64,000 nucleotides of DNA from Temnothorax longispinosus (GCF_030848805.1 NC_092366.1:9170496-9234495), one strand, 5' to 3'; positions 10,178 to 22,973 are shown, counted from the stretch's first letter. Made by a program: numbers and translations. The notes: generated by a model not told the origin, from the letters alone.

Positions 10178-10696
10178 TATATATAAATTCAGTTCTTAAT
10201 TATTTATAATAAACTTCTTTGTATTTGTAGAATTTTATTCATAAAATATTAGATAGTTGGTCAAGTTGGCTACTTGAAACTGTACAAAGTTATTAAATAG
10301 AATTTGATAAAATTATGACTTTTTTGTCCTTCATATAATTTGTGATATTTGTCAACTCTTATAGCTTGCATTATATCATATCTAATGATAACTGTTAGGT
10401 TTTATATTTAGGCAGAACGGCAGGCGATAATTAAAGCAGTTTAAAAGAACATTTAGCGGAATTGAACGAAAAAACACTCCATGCATTCATATAGAAGACA
10501 AAGAATAAGTAACATGTTTATCATTGTAACGTCGTTCAATGCAGTCTACTTCTCATTAATGAATGCTCACACTGTGTGTTATAATAAATCGCTACTTTTT
10601 AATTGTATAATTGCACGCGAGATTTTGTCCATACTCCTAACAATAACAACATGTAATTAATACGTTGACTGTTGGCAGCAGTAGATTAAATAAAAA
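10178..10696. other. AT-rich spacer
   Basis: I see no gene or clear repeat in this stretch. Confidence 0.5.
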
Positions 10697-11023
10697 TACA
10701 TAAAGTTCATAGGGGAGGCGGCAGTGTGGTCTAGTGGTAGAGCGCCAGACTCGTAATCTGAGGAACCAGGTTCGATTCCACTAGAGCCATGTAAACATGG
10801 AAAGTTTTTTCCGAAAGCTGCGCCCTTCGTGCAAGATAGGCTCTTGTGCGGAGCAAACTATGGGCTCCGTCTTTCGGAAAGAGCCGTTAAGCCGTTGGTC
10901 CAAAGGGTTAAGTGAGAGGAGAAGTAGTATTGGATGAGAATTGAATAAAGGGTTGGGAACGTCTCTACAAAACGCCTGGCAACCCTGAGGGGAGTCAATA
11001 AACGTATTTTTTACATAAAGTTC
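10697..11023 (+). mobile_element. tRNA-derived SINE with 12-bp target-site duplication
   Basis: The direct repeats TACATAAAGTTC at 10697-10708 and 11012-11023 bracket a 303-bp body. The head (about 10716-10788) is tRNA-like. It has an A box TGGTCTAGTGG, a B box GGTTCGATTCC, and an anticodon loop CTCGTAA that would read as tRNA-Thr(CGT). A non-tRNA body of about 220 bp follows, ending in TCAATAAACGTATTTTT. The head, unrelated body, T-rich tail and flanking duplication are the hallmarks of a retroposed SINE. Its LINE partner cannot be told from this copy. Confidence 0.85.
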
Positions 11024-11570
11024 GTAAAAAATAATATTTATAGCTAGTTATATAAGTATTTCTGCAAATATAATTAATATTAAATGATAACGGCCCAGGT
11101 AAAATACTCGGTACATTACGTCGCTGCGAATTGATATTAGTTTAGACGTAGCAGCGTTGTTTGCGTAAACACAGATGACCCAAAAAGGTTCCATGAATCA
11201 GATAGTTGCATACTCATTACAGTGGACATTTTTAATTTATGATTAATTATTTGGTTAGATTCGGATAACCCTGGCGCCTTAATTTGACGTTGGTTTCTGG
11301 TAGTACTTTTAATGCTGAACAAAAAATTGCATGTACAGGTTTTATAGGGCTAACTGCTCTGGTTACCAGAGCCAAACTACCAGAAAACAACTTATCTGTA
11401 AAGTTTTAAGTCGATCGGGAGCAGGGGTCATTCGGAACTATATCCAAAATTATTTTTTTTTGTATTGTTAGAGAAGAGATTATCGTCATGTATATTTTAA
11501 ACAAAACACAGAACAAAATGTTCCGCGTGGAACATTTATTGGAATAGTTAAATAATAGAAACGGCCAAAT
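11024..11570. other. Spacer, no gene seen
   Basis: This moderately AT-rich DNA contains a 17-bp palindrome GCTCTGGTTACCAGAGC near 11350. Nothing else is recognised. Confidence 0.5.
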
Positions 11571-11641
11571 TACGAGCTATTAATAGGTGTATATTTAATA
11601 AAGTCAATTTAACAACAAATGTGTTCGCAATATAAAAAACA

Positions 11642-11688
11642 ACGTTGACGTTTCGAGCCTTACTTGGCCTTCTTCAAAACAAACCGCA
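11642..11688 (-). ncRNA. Hammerhead-like core of the second Penelope element
   Basis: On the minus strand, TTGAAGA is followed by a GGCC-AAGTAA-GGCTC hairpin and GAAACGTC. The order matches hammerhead CUGANGA, stem II and GAAA, with a degenerate first box. It is not known whether it can cleave. Confidence 0.4.
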
Positions 11689-11948
11689 TAATTCCAATTT
11701 AATCGCTTCTTAAACTTTAACGCATCAAATCACACTAAAAAGGACTGAAAATTCGCAACCGTCGCAACAAGTAAAAGGTCAAACACCTCAGGTATTCGTC
11801 AAATGTATATTGTCGGTCGTCTCCTCCGCCGCAAGAACAAGGTGAACATCAATGATGTCCCTGCATTCGCGAATCTTTATGTCACCCGACCGTCTTAATA
11901 GCAACTGAACACAATATAAAATTATAAGAGACGCGAATAATTAAGTAA

Positions 11949-13691
11949 AAATTTGTTAAGCGGGACACTCACATAAGAAGTCAATTTCAAAGAACTAATC
12001 CGGACGTAATTTTTACAAGAGCGGATAAGGGTAATGTCACGGTGGCATTAGACAAAAACGAATATATACGAAAAATGGAGTTGTTGCTCAATGATAAAGA
12101 CACTTATGAAATAGTTAAAAGAAATCCTTCTGCCAGAATAGAAAGGGAATTAAATGCTCTGATAAAGAAATGGCTGGAGAGGGAGTACATCACGAAGGGG
12201 CAGCATTTTTACTTACATTCTAGTGATTCCATACTTCCTAAAGCCTACGGTCTCCCAAAGATACATAAAAAGAACGTTCCGTATAGAATAATTGTTTCTT
12301 CGGTTAACACGGCGTTGTACAATTTAGCATCCTTTTTACAAAAAATTTTGGCTGACAGCTTGCCTAAACCAAAGAGTCACGTTAATAACAGCTTCGAATT
12401 GTGTGCTGACCTATCTGAAATTAGGATGCAAGATTCCGAGATTTTGATCTCATTGGACGCCGTATCGTTATTTACTAATGTACCATCAGAATTAGTTATG
12501 GAGGGCATAAAGAAGAGGTGGAAGTTTATTAAAACAAAAACGAGATTATTACGTAGTGAGTTTATGAATGCGGTTAAATTTGTGTTGGCTTCCACTTTTT
12601 TCACATTTAACGGTGTCACCTACAAACAGACCTTCGGATCTCCAATGGGCTCCCCTTTGTCTCCAACAGTGGCTGACATTGTCATGGAATATTTGGAAGA
12701 AAGGGTTATGGGCACATTGGATTTCCACTTGTCGTTTTATAGGCGGTATGTGGATGACATCGTTATGAAAATTCACAGAGATAAAGTCATTGATGTGCTG
12801 GAATATTTTAATAGTTACCACGATAGGCTTAAATTCACAATAGAGTTCGAAGACAAGGGCCGTCTTAGCTTTTTGGACCTAATGCTTATAACAGAAAATG
12901 ATACCATCATAACAGATTGGTTTCATAAGGAGACCTTTTCGGGCAGACTGCTGAGTTTCTTCTCCAATCATTCACTTCAACATAAAATTGGAACAATTTA
13001 TAGCCTAGTCGACAGGGCTATATTATTGTCACACCCGAGGTTCTTTAATAAGAATTTAATTTTTATCATCAATGTTTTACAAAGCAATGGATATCCCATT
13101 GATTTAATATTCTCTCGAATTAACATAAGACTGAGGAAATTACAATTAACAAAAAATACTAAAAGAGATAATAATGCTGTAAGTTTACAAAAAGAAAAAA
13201 GTTTTATCGCTATTCCATATTTAAATTCTATTTCAAAAATTATAGCCTCAGCAGTGGATAGATCAGAAAATTTAGTGGGATATCGCATTTTAAATAAACT
13301 TAACAACATTATTAAGGTTCATAAATATAAGAACGCCCTTCTCACAAATACTGATATAATTTATAAGATTGATTGCAAAAATTGTGATGCTTCCTATGTC
13401 GGCCAGACAAAGAGGCAACTCCAAACGAGATTAAAAGAGCATAAAAGCAACATTAGATTAGATAAAACAAAGAATACGGTTGTCTCTGAGCATAGCGTGA
13501 AATTCGGTCATACATTTGATTGGGACAATGCTCGCATTTTGGAAATCGAACATAATTATAAAAAAAGATTAACGGCTGAGATGATACATATAAAGGAACA
13601 GGCAAACGGTATAAACTTAAACAAGAACACGGAGTTATTGAACGATGCCTATTTTGATATTCTGAACGTATTATCTCATATGAAATTTTAA
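11949..13691 (+). CDS. Penelope-like reverse transcriptase/GIY-YIG endonuclease, N-truncated
   Basis: The frame is open from 11949 with no internal stop to 13691. The first in-frame ATG is at 12075, but homology to the family starts earlier (ADKGNVTVALDK), so the true N-terminus is missing. Counting from 12042, visible RT motifs are LPKIHKK (about 71-77), SLDAVSLF with catalytic Asp139, GSPMGSPLSP (199-208) and YVDD (236-239), then an FLDLM block. The C-terminal GIY-YIG endonuclease begins at about 440 (IYKIDCKNCDASYVGQTKR). All RT catalytic residues are intact, unlike the first Penelope copy. With the N-terminus gone and the element's ends damaged, it is probably immobile. Confidence 0.85.
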   Translation, partial: KFVKRDTHIRSQFQRTNPDVIFTRADKGNVTVALDKNEYIRKMELLLNDKDTYEIVKRNPSARIERELNALIKKWLEREYITKGQHFYLHSSDSILPKAYGLPKIHKKNVPYRIIVSSVNTALYNLASFLQKILADSLPKPKSHVNNSFELCADLSEIRMQDSEILISLDAVSLFTNVPSELVMEGIKKRWKFIKTKTRLLRSEFMNAVKFVLASTFFTFNGVTYKQTFGSPMGSPLSPTVADIVMEYLEERVMGTLDFHLSFYRRYVDDIVMKIHRDKVIDVLEYFNSYHDRLKFTIEFEDKGRLSFLDLMLITENDTIITDWFHKETFSGRLLSFFSNHSLQHKIGTIYSLVDRAILLSHPRFFNKNLIFIINVLQSNGYPIDLIFSRINIRLRKLQLTKNTKRDNNAVSLQKEKSFIAIPYLNSISKIIASAVDRSENLVGYRILNKLNNIIKVHKYKNALLTNTDIIYKIDCKNCDASYVGQTKRQLQTRLKEHKSNIRLDKTKNTVVSEHSVKFGHTFDWDNARILEIEHNYKKRLTAEMIHIKEQANGINLNKNTELLNDAYFDILNVLSHMKF

Positions 13692-13892
13692 CAACAATCC
13701 GTGCCCTTCCGAAGCGAGCATTGCCACAGTCGCTTGTGATCTTTCGCGATGATCACACATACTATTGAGACGATGAAAAACGTCTCCGTATCTTTCGCTG
13801 CACTGACTTCTTATGTGAGTGTCCCGCTTAACAAATTTTTACTTAATTATTCGCGTCTCTTATAATTTTATACTGTGTTCAGTTGCCATTAA

Positions 13893-14623
13893 GGTGGTAT
13901 GTCCATATAACCTATGAAAACAGATCGATGCAGTTTTTTCAGTAAAAGTAATTAAGCAACTGACGAATCTTCATGCTAAATTTGAAATGGATTGACCGTG
14001 TAGTTTCCGAGATATTATTGTCTAAAAATATGCTTTTTTCCCTATCTTAAGCATTGCGTTTATGGCGGGACGACGCGTGAGAGACCGTAATTTTGAGATA
14101 AATTGATGATAGTAAATTATAGAAAAGACAGATCAGGTTGAAAATTAGAATAAAAACAGAGGAGTGTCTTCCGAATCATATGGTACCTGGTACCAAAGCC
14201 AACAATCTCAACCAGTCCATTCCTCACTGTGATCACAAACCTTCGGATATGTGGCAACGTCGCGCTTTGAATTCATAACGCGAGTTGCATAGGTTAAAAC
14301 GCGGTTGTTCGTTCATGATATAAAAGTAAATGTTGCACTTAAATAAAATTAACCTCTAAGTTTATTGCTCCGAACGATACACGTGCAACCATTTGTTTAC
14401 ATGAATGTTGCGACGTTGCCACATCTGAAGCTCTTCTGTACTACGCTAAGAAAATTGGACTATTTTCATTCGCCTCTTTTTTATTATTGATTATTTATTC
14501 GATTTGTGATATACAATCATTTTGAGAAATTCATTAATGAATTTAGTCGACTATGAAAGTGTATGAAATTAGAAGTTTTAAAATGAGGTTTATTTTGACT
14601 CACATAGTCGCGAATAAACCACC
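13893..14623. mobile_element. TTAA-flanked non-autonomous DNA element
   Basis: TTAA at 13889-13892 and 14624-14627 flanks a sequence starting GGTGGTATGTCC and ending AATAAACCACC. Only the outer GGTGGT pairs well. A second, inner inverted repeat built on GATGTGGCAACGTCGC-type sequence (about 14243-14437) suggests a nested palindrome. There is no transposase. TTAA targets are used by the piggyBac and Kolobok superfamilies. Confidence 0.65.
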
Positions 14624-14639
14624 TTAAAAGAGAAATTGT

Positions 14640-15045
14640 TGAAATCAAAAAATTGCGCCAAATAAAAAGAAGAAATATAATAAGCATTTCAAAAGATTAA
14701 ACATTTTTAAACAATACAAAATTTAGAAATGTAATGTATAAAAATTATTTATATAATTTAAAAAACTTGGCGCTGCTAGATCTCAAAATATAAGGTAATG
14801 TAACAAATATTGTTTTTAATTTAGACTTTAATTTAACAAACATATGTATCACATACACGCTCATATTCACGAAATATTTATTTACTTATTTCAGCCACAG
14901 CAGCGCCAAGTTTTTTAATTAAATATTTTATTATTGGAATTAAATTTTTTCATTTTGTATTGTTTAAAATTGTTTAATCTTTTAAAACATTTATCATATT
15001 TCCTCTTTTTATTCAACACAATTTTCTGATTTTAAGTAATACTTT
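14640..15045. repeat. Fold-back sequence centred on CTTGGCGCTGCT
   Basis: The AT-rich arms (about 14640-14780 and 14893-15045) are inverted copies sharing CTTGGCGCTGCT/AGCAGCGCCAAG and long A/T tracts. The element is probably a non-autonomous palindromic one, with no coding content. Confidence 0.7.
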
Positions 15046-16381
15046 TTTTTTAAAAGCACTTTTAACATTTTTAAAATCATGAAATGTTGAACAACATTTA
15101 TTATTCACCTATATAATACATTCTTTTTACGAAAATTGTTATCATTTACGTTGCAATGCACAATTCTTTTTTATTTTTTATTGGATATATTAAAACAATT
15201 TTGTACAAGAGATGTTTTACATATATGTATATTAGTTTATCATGATTTTTTTATATACGAATATATCGTACCGTATTTTCTAGATTTACTAGACTTCTTT
15301 ATACTTTTGTTCTTTTATGTATTATTTGTTACCAATTATAAATAATAATTTAGATTTCATTTTTTTTTATTTTATCTATTATAACATACTATACTTGCTC
15401 TCGCTCTCTCGCTTTCGCTCATCTTGCTATCAGCGCAATCTTGTGTCTCGGAAAAAGTTTAACCATACAGAATTTTAGAAAAGGATGAAATGCGTGCAGT
15501 ATATTAGAAGAAAAAGAAAGAAGTCAGATGACGACGACGACAACGACCACGACTTACTTAATAATTTCGATATATAGACTTTAGATTGTTATATCTCTCT
15601 TTATATAATATGTAGAATAAAAATAAAAATACTTTTGTTACATAATTTCAGTTTGCTCCATCGAATAAGCCTATTAACAGCTCAATCGATCAGGCGTTAC
15701 TGTTGTGGAATCCGATAATCTCAGCCGGCTCTCAACTCATCTCGCGTAAAGATATACAGTCGGCCTCGCTGCGCGTGAACTTAGCGCGAAGCACGACCGT
15801 GTCTTTTGATAACGTTGATCGTTACATAATACCCCGATATTGCAACACCATTATGCCATCCGCCATTAACGTCGAAGGCATTGTTGCATCGCGCTGCGCC
15901 CGCGGCCGCTTGTTTTCGCCTTGAGCATTCTTCGGCAAGTTATAAATGCTGAAACTTTAATAGAGTTCCATCGCGATGAGCAGCGAATTGCGGATAGACG
16001 AGGATAGAGAGCGAGCGGCGACTTTTCGAAAGAACCGTGTCTCTCGAGTAGACAGCTCCTCGCAAGCCGGTATTATCGATAATGTGACACATTAAACGAG
16101 CTGAAAAATAAATAGTACTTACAATTAGTGCTAGAAATACAAAAATATAAATAGAAATAAATGTATACGTGTATAGATGTCCAGATTTAAATATAATCCG
16201 AACGTATCTTTAGGATGTCGTCCGTTTGAATTAAAAGATCCTGCTCGTTTACGCGCGAATCAATCGGTCAACTTTTAGGTTCATAGATACAACCATGTTA
16301 CGAGGCTGGTTAAAGAGAGCAACGGATCATCGCGCGGCAACATTGACCTGATTAAAAAATGATAAGAAATAGAAAATATTC
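15046..16381. other. Transition from AT-rich to CpG-rich DNA, no gene seen
   Basis: Composition changes near 15,600, from AT-rich repeat-laden sequence to CpG-rich sequence. An ATTTCAG at about 15644-15650 before an open stretch resembles a splice acceptor, but no conserved product or donor supports an exon. Confidence 0.4.
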
Positions 16382-16390
16382 TCCCCCCCC

Positions 16391-16422
<32 letters not shown>

Positions 16423-16424
16423 AG
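16382..16424. repeat. C-run, CT and CG dinucleotide tract
   Basis: A C homopolymer, a CT repeat and a CG repeat follow one another directly. Confidence 0.9.
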
Positions 16425-17089
16425 CAAATGCGCGCTACATTCGTGTTCTATCTCGCAGGACTGAAACTAGGCTACTGCAAGGTCCTTGCTGACGTTCATG
16501 CGATACATATGGAGAGTTTCTTAACGATCTTTCCTTACCAAAAGAAGAAAAATGCTGCGGTTATTCGGGTATTTTCTCGTAAATAGGGAACTATAAGCGG
16601 CGATTGAAAGAATCAGGAGACGAAAGACGTGTTAAAGAGTCGACAGTATTAAAAAGACTTAGCGTTCACGAGCGTTCTAATTATAGCCAAGAAAGAGACC
16701 TCTCCGGCGATTCGCGTTGCCATATGGAGCATGTTCGGGCAGAGCGCAAAGGGTTAAACAACAGGCTTCGTCCAGCGTGGCGCTTCCCGTGGCCGATTGG
16801 CATTCAGTGAGGATCGGCCAGTCCACCGGCCATTAATTGCCCATTATATCGTAACGTGGGTGGGCCGCGGAGTGCAGTATATCCACTCCGCTTCTTCCTC
16901 CCGTCCTTCCTTCTGATACTCGACGTCCTCGTCGAAATAGCGATGGGGACGACACTCGTGTCAGGCGAGGTGCTGCCATGTCGATATATGTCATCGCCCG
17001 AACGAGCCCGACTTCCAAATCTTTTCCATTCCCATGAGGAAAATCCCTCCCGTTGAAGAAGAACGATCCTATCCTATCTTCATAATATG
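16425..17089. other. CpG-rich intergenic DNA
   Basis: Short open frames occur on both strands with no recognised domain. Confidence 0.4.
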
Positions 17090-17197
17090 CCCAGACAGCA
17101 TGCATGTCCAAAATCGGGACATAAAACGTCTCAAAGACAGTTTTAAGGCATCTTTAAGACGTCATATGTCCCGACTTTGAACACAGTGCTGTTTGGG
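17090..17197. mobile_element. 108-bp palindromic MITE (GACGTC family), copy 1
   Basis: The ends CCCAGACAGCA and TGCTGTTTGGG are imperfect inverted repeats. The interior holds AATCGGGACATAAAACGTC and, inverted, GACGTCATATGTCCCGA, separated by a TTTAAG block. Related copies lie at about 23510-23560, 35173-35270 and 51739-51839. Confidence 0.75.
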
Positions 17198-18145
17198 TGC
17201 CTACTAGAATCTTAAGAATCTACAAGTATGTCGTCGGCCTCCGATACGAAGTCTCCCCGTTCTCCTCTGCTCCGTATTTTCGACCGACGAAAACCCGTTC
17301 CGGCTCGGCATAGTTTCATCGGCCGACGTTCTCTCAAGGCTCATCCCGCCGCCGCGCCGGCTCGGGCCCATCACTAGCCGCATAAATATATAGCCGCGGA
17401 CGGAGTAGCAAGCATGGTTTTAATGGAACGGTGGAGCGGCCGGCCGCCGCGCCGCGCCGCGCCGTTGTCGTCCATCGCGTGTATATATTGTGTTCCAGCG
17501 GCCCCGCGCGCTCACGTGACACTCGGATAGATTTGCGTCAATGGTGACCTCCGCACGCTCCGCTCCGCGGCCAACGCATACCATGTTGCCTGCCCGCCAG
17601 CCCGCCTGCCTGCCTGCTCGCCTGCCCATGCCGCTGCGTGCGTACACGCTTGCTTACAGCCGCGAGCGCGCGGCGTGGGACCGGTGGGGCCGACCGACGC
17701 CGACGATGAGGCGAGAGAGCGGCGCGGCGGAGCCGGACACAGAGTGGGACAGGTTCCTTTTTCGACTGTCGCAATTTTCCCCCGAGGATTCTATCCTCCG
17801 CGTAGCGCGCACGAGACTAGAAACTGCGCATTTTTCGGTGCCACATCCGGTGCCGTCGTATCTGCTGCGTACACGCAGCTCCAGCCGTGGCATGGCGCGG
17901 CAATCCGCGGCGAGCCGTTCGTCGACCCAAGAATGCGGTTGCTCGAAAATTTCCACGCTTAATACCAATAAACTGTCCGAACTCTCCGTTTATCAGGCAA
18001 AGCGGTGGCTCGTTAACGCTCGTTAGCGCTCGTTCGCGACTCTCTCGCAACAATTCGCACATTTTTCAAGCACCGAGTTTCGAGAGCGCGGCTGAGTCTC
18101 CCCGATCCGCTTATCGCCGCTTTGGCCGATTGCGGAATGGAGACG

Positions 18146-18150
<5 letters not shown>
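17198..18150. other. CpG-rich intergenic DNA, no supported gene
   Basis: The stretch is very GC-rich with overlapping open frames on both strands, as expected by chance at this composition. A TATA-like ATAAATATATAG near 17385 precedes an ATG at about 17414, but the short frame has no recognisable product. A remote upstream promoter cannot be ruled out. Confidence 0.35.

Positions 18151-18189
<39 letters not shown>
18151..18189. repeat. GA dinucleotide repeat
   Basis: This is a nearly pure AG tract. Confidence 0.95.
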
Positions 18190-20413
<2,224 letters not shown>

Positions 20414-20819
20414 GTGCTTTATATTCATACATCTTTTTTGCAATAACAATAGTTTTTTGAGAAATGTCACAATGCACGGCTGCACCTTAGCGTGTATGAG
20501 ACATTCGACGCCGACGCAATGACTCGCATTCTTGGCAATCTCATTCCGTGATTCGTCGCGCTGACACATCATTGCGAAAATCTTCCCGACTATCTCGTAA
20601 TCGATTTCTTAAATCAAGGCCGCGCAACGTTGCCCATAATTGCCATTCGCTGCCGAAAAATCGACGAGTAGCGGCGGGATCTCCGTCAAGATGCTCCGCC
20701 CTGAAACATACATGATTAACATCTTAACGCAACCGAGATGCCGCGATAAACATATTTCTAATAACGATATCATGCTGACAAACATTTCGACTCTGTTCTC
20801 AAGCACGGCTTATGTCCTC

Positions 20820-21440
20820 TCTAAAAGACGAAGTGAAATATCACTCAAAACGAGTGAAATGCAAGTATAACAAAAAGTGAAAGATGCATGAGATTGTTCA
20901 CTTCGAGCGATTCGCCACTCTATAAAAAAGAGTCAAATTGCACTCTATAAGTTGGAGTTAAAAGTTATTGCACTCTTTTCGAGTGCAATAAATCAGTGTC
21001 CATAAGAATGAATTCCGCCACTCTACAATTTTGAGTGGAAAATTTCACCTATTAGAGTCATTTATCAGCCGATCTTTAGTGATGAGCTAGACTCAAAGCC
21101 CGTGTCACACTATTGCGGACGCGGATTGGGGTTGCAAATCACGAATTATAATCCAGCCAATCCTGCCAATCACAGACGAGCAGCTCATCTGTGATTGGCT
21201 GAATTCCGATTCGCTTTAGAGTAAGATTGTAACACTCCGGTAGAGAAGCCTCTCTAAAAATTTGAGTGAAAAATTCACTCCTATCTTATGATGCCGTATT
21301 TATACTCAAATTAGAGAGATAACCCTCTCTTTTGGAATGACTATCGTAATCACTCTAATACATTAGTAGCGAAATCGCTCTACGAGATTTAAAGAGTTCG
21401 TAATGAACGAATTTCACGTATCAAATGATGCCAGGGGGCC
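20820..21440. repeat. Cluster of short CACTC/GAGTG hairpins
   Basis: At least eight short inverted pairs of CACTC and GAGTG occur with loops of about 5-15 bases. Examples are TCACTC-AAAAC-GAGTGA (20841-20857), TTATTGCACTC-TTTTC-GAGTGCAATAA (20965-20991) and CCACTC-n9-GAGTGG (21018-21038). The pattern spans about 600 bp and is interrupted by a second palindromic insertion (21098-21239). It looks like stacked copies of a minimal palindromic repeat. Its function is unknown. Confidence 0.6.
21098..21239. mobile_element. Degenerate palindromic MITE (GCCCGTRTCA family), copy 1
   Basis: The sequence begins GCCCGTGTCACACTA..GCGGATTGGGGTT. It has weakly matching inverted ends and a central CCAATCACAGA..TCTGTGATTGG hairpin. 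A better-preserved relative lies at 30399-30546. Confidence 0.5.
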
Positions 21441-21529
21441 TTGTATACAAAGCCAAACATCGATACGGGACGTAACGGTACTCTTGCCACCGTGATATCT
21501 CGTAACGTCGCGCTAACGAACGCTCTAAG

Positions 21530-21660
21530 CGCTCTAAAGCGTCGTAAGACGTAAGACGTAAGCATTAAGCATTAAGTTATTGACTAATGGGATTTTTACA
21601 ATTCACAAGAATAATCGACTGTGGTTGGTCAATAGCTTACTGCTTACGTCTTACTGCATA
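21530..21660. mobile_element. Palindromic MITE (ATAATCGACTGT family), copy 1
   Basis: A run of GTAAGACGTAAGCATTAAG, then TTATTGACTAAT, pairs with ATTGGTC-like and CTTACTGCTTACGTCTTAC sequence on the right. The segment GAATAATCGACTGTGGTTGGTC recurs at about 30959-30985, which defines a family. Confidence 0.55.
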
Positions 21661-22820
21661 TTCCTGTTGCCATTGTAGACGACGCTTAACGTAGCTCGAC
21701 ACTCGCCGAGAGAAACGCCAGGCGGATACCTCAACCGACGAATCTGGGCGGATTTTCGGCCGTCACGTTTTAGCGGCATTCCTCGCGAGGAACGTGAGAA
21801 CATGCGAGAGATCGTGGACACCCCAATTCCAATCGGAGACGCGTCGTCCGTGTGTGTTCTCGCGTCTCGTACTTACTCGTATTTCCGCGGCGGTCAATCA
21901 TCCTTACCTTGCCGCCCGCGCCAACGAATAAAATCGTCACCGATTGTCACGTTTACGTGACGCCGGGAATAAGAATTAGTTCAGTCTCTCTTTTTCTCCC
22001 AGCGGAAACATGCAAACGGGCAACGACGTCGCATCGTCGGAATCCGGAGAAATTTCCGCGTGAGATCGAGAGAGCCGTGTTTTTCGTTCTCCAAAAACTC
22101 ACGTAAAGACGATCGTAAAAACAGCGTCGAATACGCGCATAGCGGGCGTCGACTTTCTCCCTGATAGCGCGATTTACGTCAGCAAGTGGCACCGATGACC
22201 GGGAATCGCGCCAATAGATAGCGACCATCGATCAACAGTTCGGGGTGACTTTGACTAAACTCCGATTAGCTTATCGAGTTAATACCTGCATTATTTTAGT
22301 AATATGGATGAAATTATCAATTTTTTGCTGTTTGTCATATCGAAAAGAAGATTAGATTAGGGACGACAAATTTATATAGTTGAAAGTTTTGCTCTACAGC
22401 GAGTCCGTTAAATTAATCCACCGATCGAGTCGATCGGAGTTTGGTCCAAATCATCTTTAGCATTAGATCAGAATTATTGGGCGAGATTAGCGAACAATAT
22501 CGTAGAAGCATATTTGAATGATAGTATCGGCGTGTCCGACAAACGGATTCGAAGACCGCTCTCGTGAACAGGAACCTCTTGAGCAGTCCTCTTGAAAAAA
22601 TGTGGGACGGTGACCCCGAAATCGTTCCGTTTTACGCTTCACCGTGGCGCGCCTCGCCTCGCGCACCGCGACGGATCCGGAGAACGAGCTGGGCTCCTCC
22701 GATAGGATCTATCCTGATTCGCGTCGCGGACCGCAGCCGGAAGTGAATCAGCCGTGCGCGATCCCTCTTCTCGCTCGCGGATTCCGAAAACCTCCGGTTC
22801 CGACGGTCAGACTTAGAACC
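21661..22820. other. Intergenic DNA, no gene seen
   Basis: This is CpG-rich sequence with short chance open frames. Confidence 0.4.
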
Positions 22821-22973
22821 TCCGCACAAGACTCTCGTAAGATAGCGTAGCGTAACGTAACGTGGATCAACGCACGAGAAACGTATTGACGTATAACGCC
22901 GTAACCGATACGTTTCTTGTGCGTTGACCCACGTTTCGTTACACTACGTTACCATACGAAAGTCTTGTGCGGA
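22821..22973. mobile_element. Palindromic MITE, TCCGCACAAGACT ends
   Basis: The halves are inverted copies of about 65-70 bp. The ends are TCCGCACAAGACT and AGTCTTGTGCGGA, and the interior pairs CAACGCACGAGAAACGTA with TACGTTTCTTGTGCGTTG. The left half carries a CGTAACGTAACGT reiteration. Confidence 0.8.

Larger units (their letters stand above)
11640..13892 (+). mobile_element. Second Penelope-like element with inverted terminal copy
   Basis: The coding frame is bracketed by inverted repeats of about 95 bp: 11893-11990, and about 13805-13892 beginning GACTTCTTATGTGAGTGTCCC. Further left, 11640-11892 continues the inverted 3' region, including a hammerhead-like core. On the right that region is missing, because a TTAA-flanked element begins at 13893. 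The element is therefore a 5'-truncated Penelope with an inverted partial copy in front and its 3' end lost. It belongs to a different lineage from the 7114-9373 element, since the proteins differ throughout. Confidence 0.8.

Noticed and set aside
10716..10788. A functional tRNA-Thr(CGT) gene
   Set aside because: The cloverleaf is imperfect in the acceptor stem, and the sequence is the head of a longer unit flanked by a 12-bp duplication, so it is a SINE.
17541..18026. 161-codon plus-strand ORF
   Set aside because: It lies in very GC-rich DNA with equally long frames on other strands, is low in complexity and Pro/Arg/Ser-rich, and has no domain or splice context.
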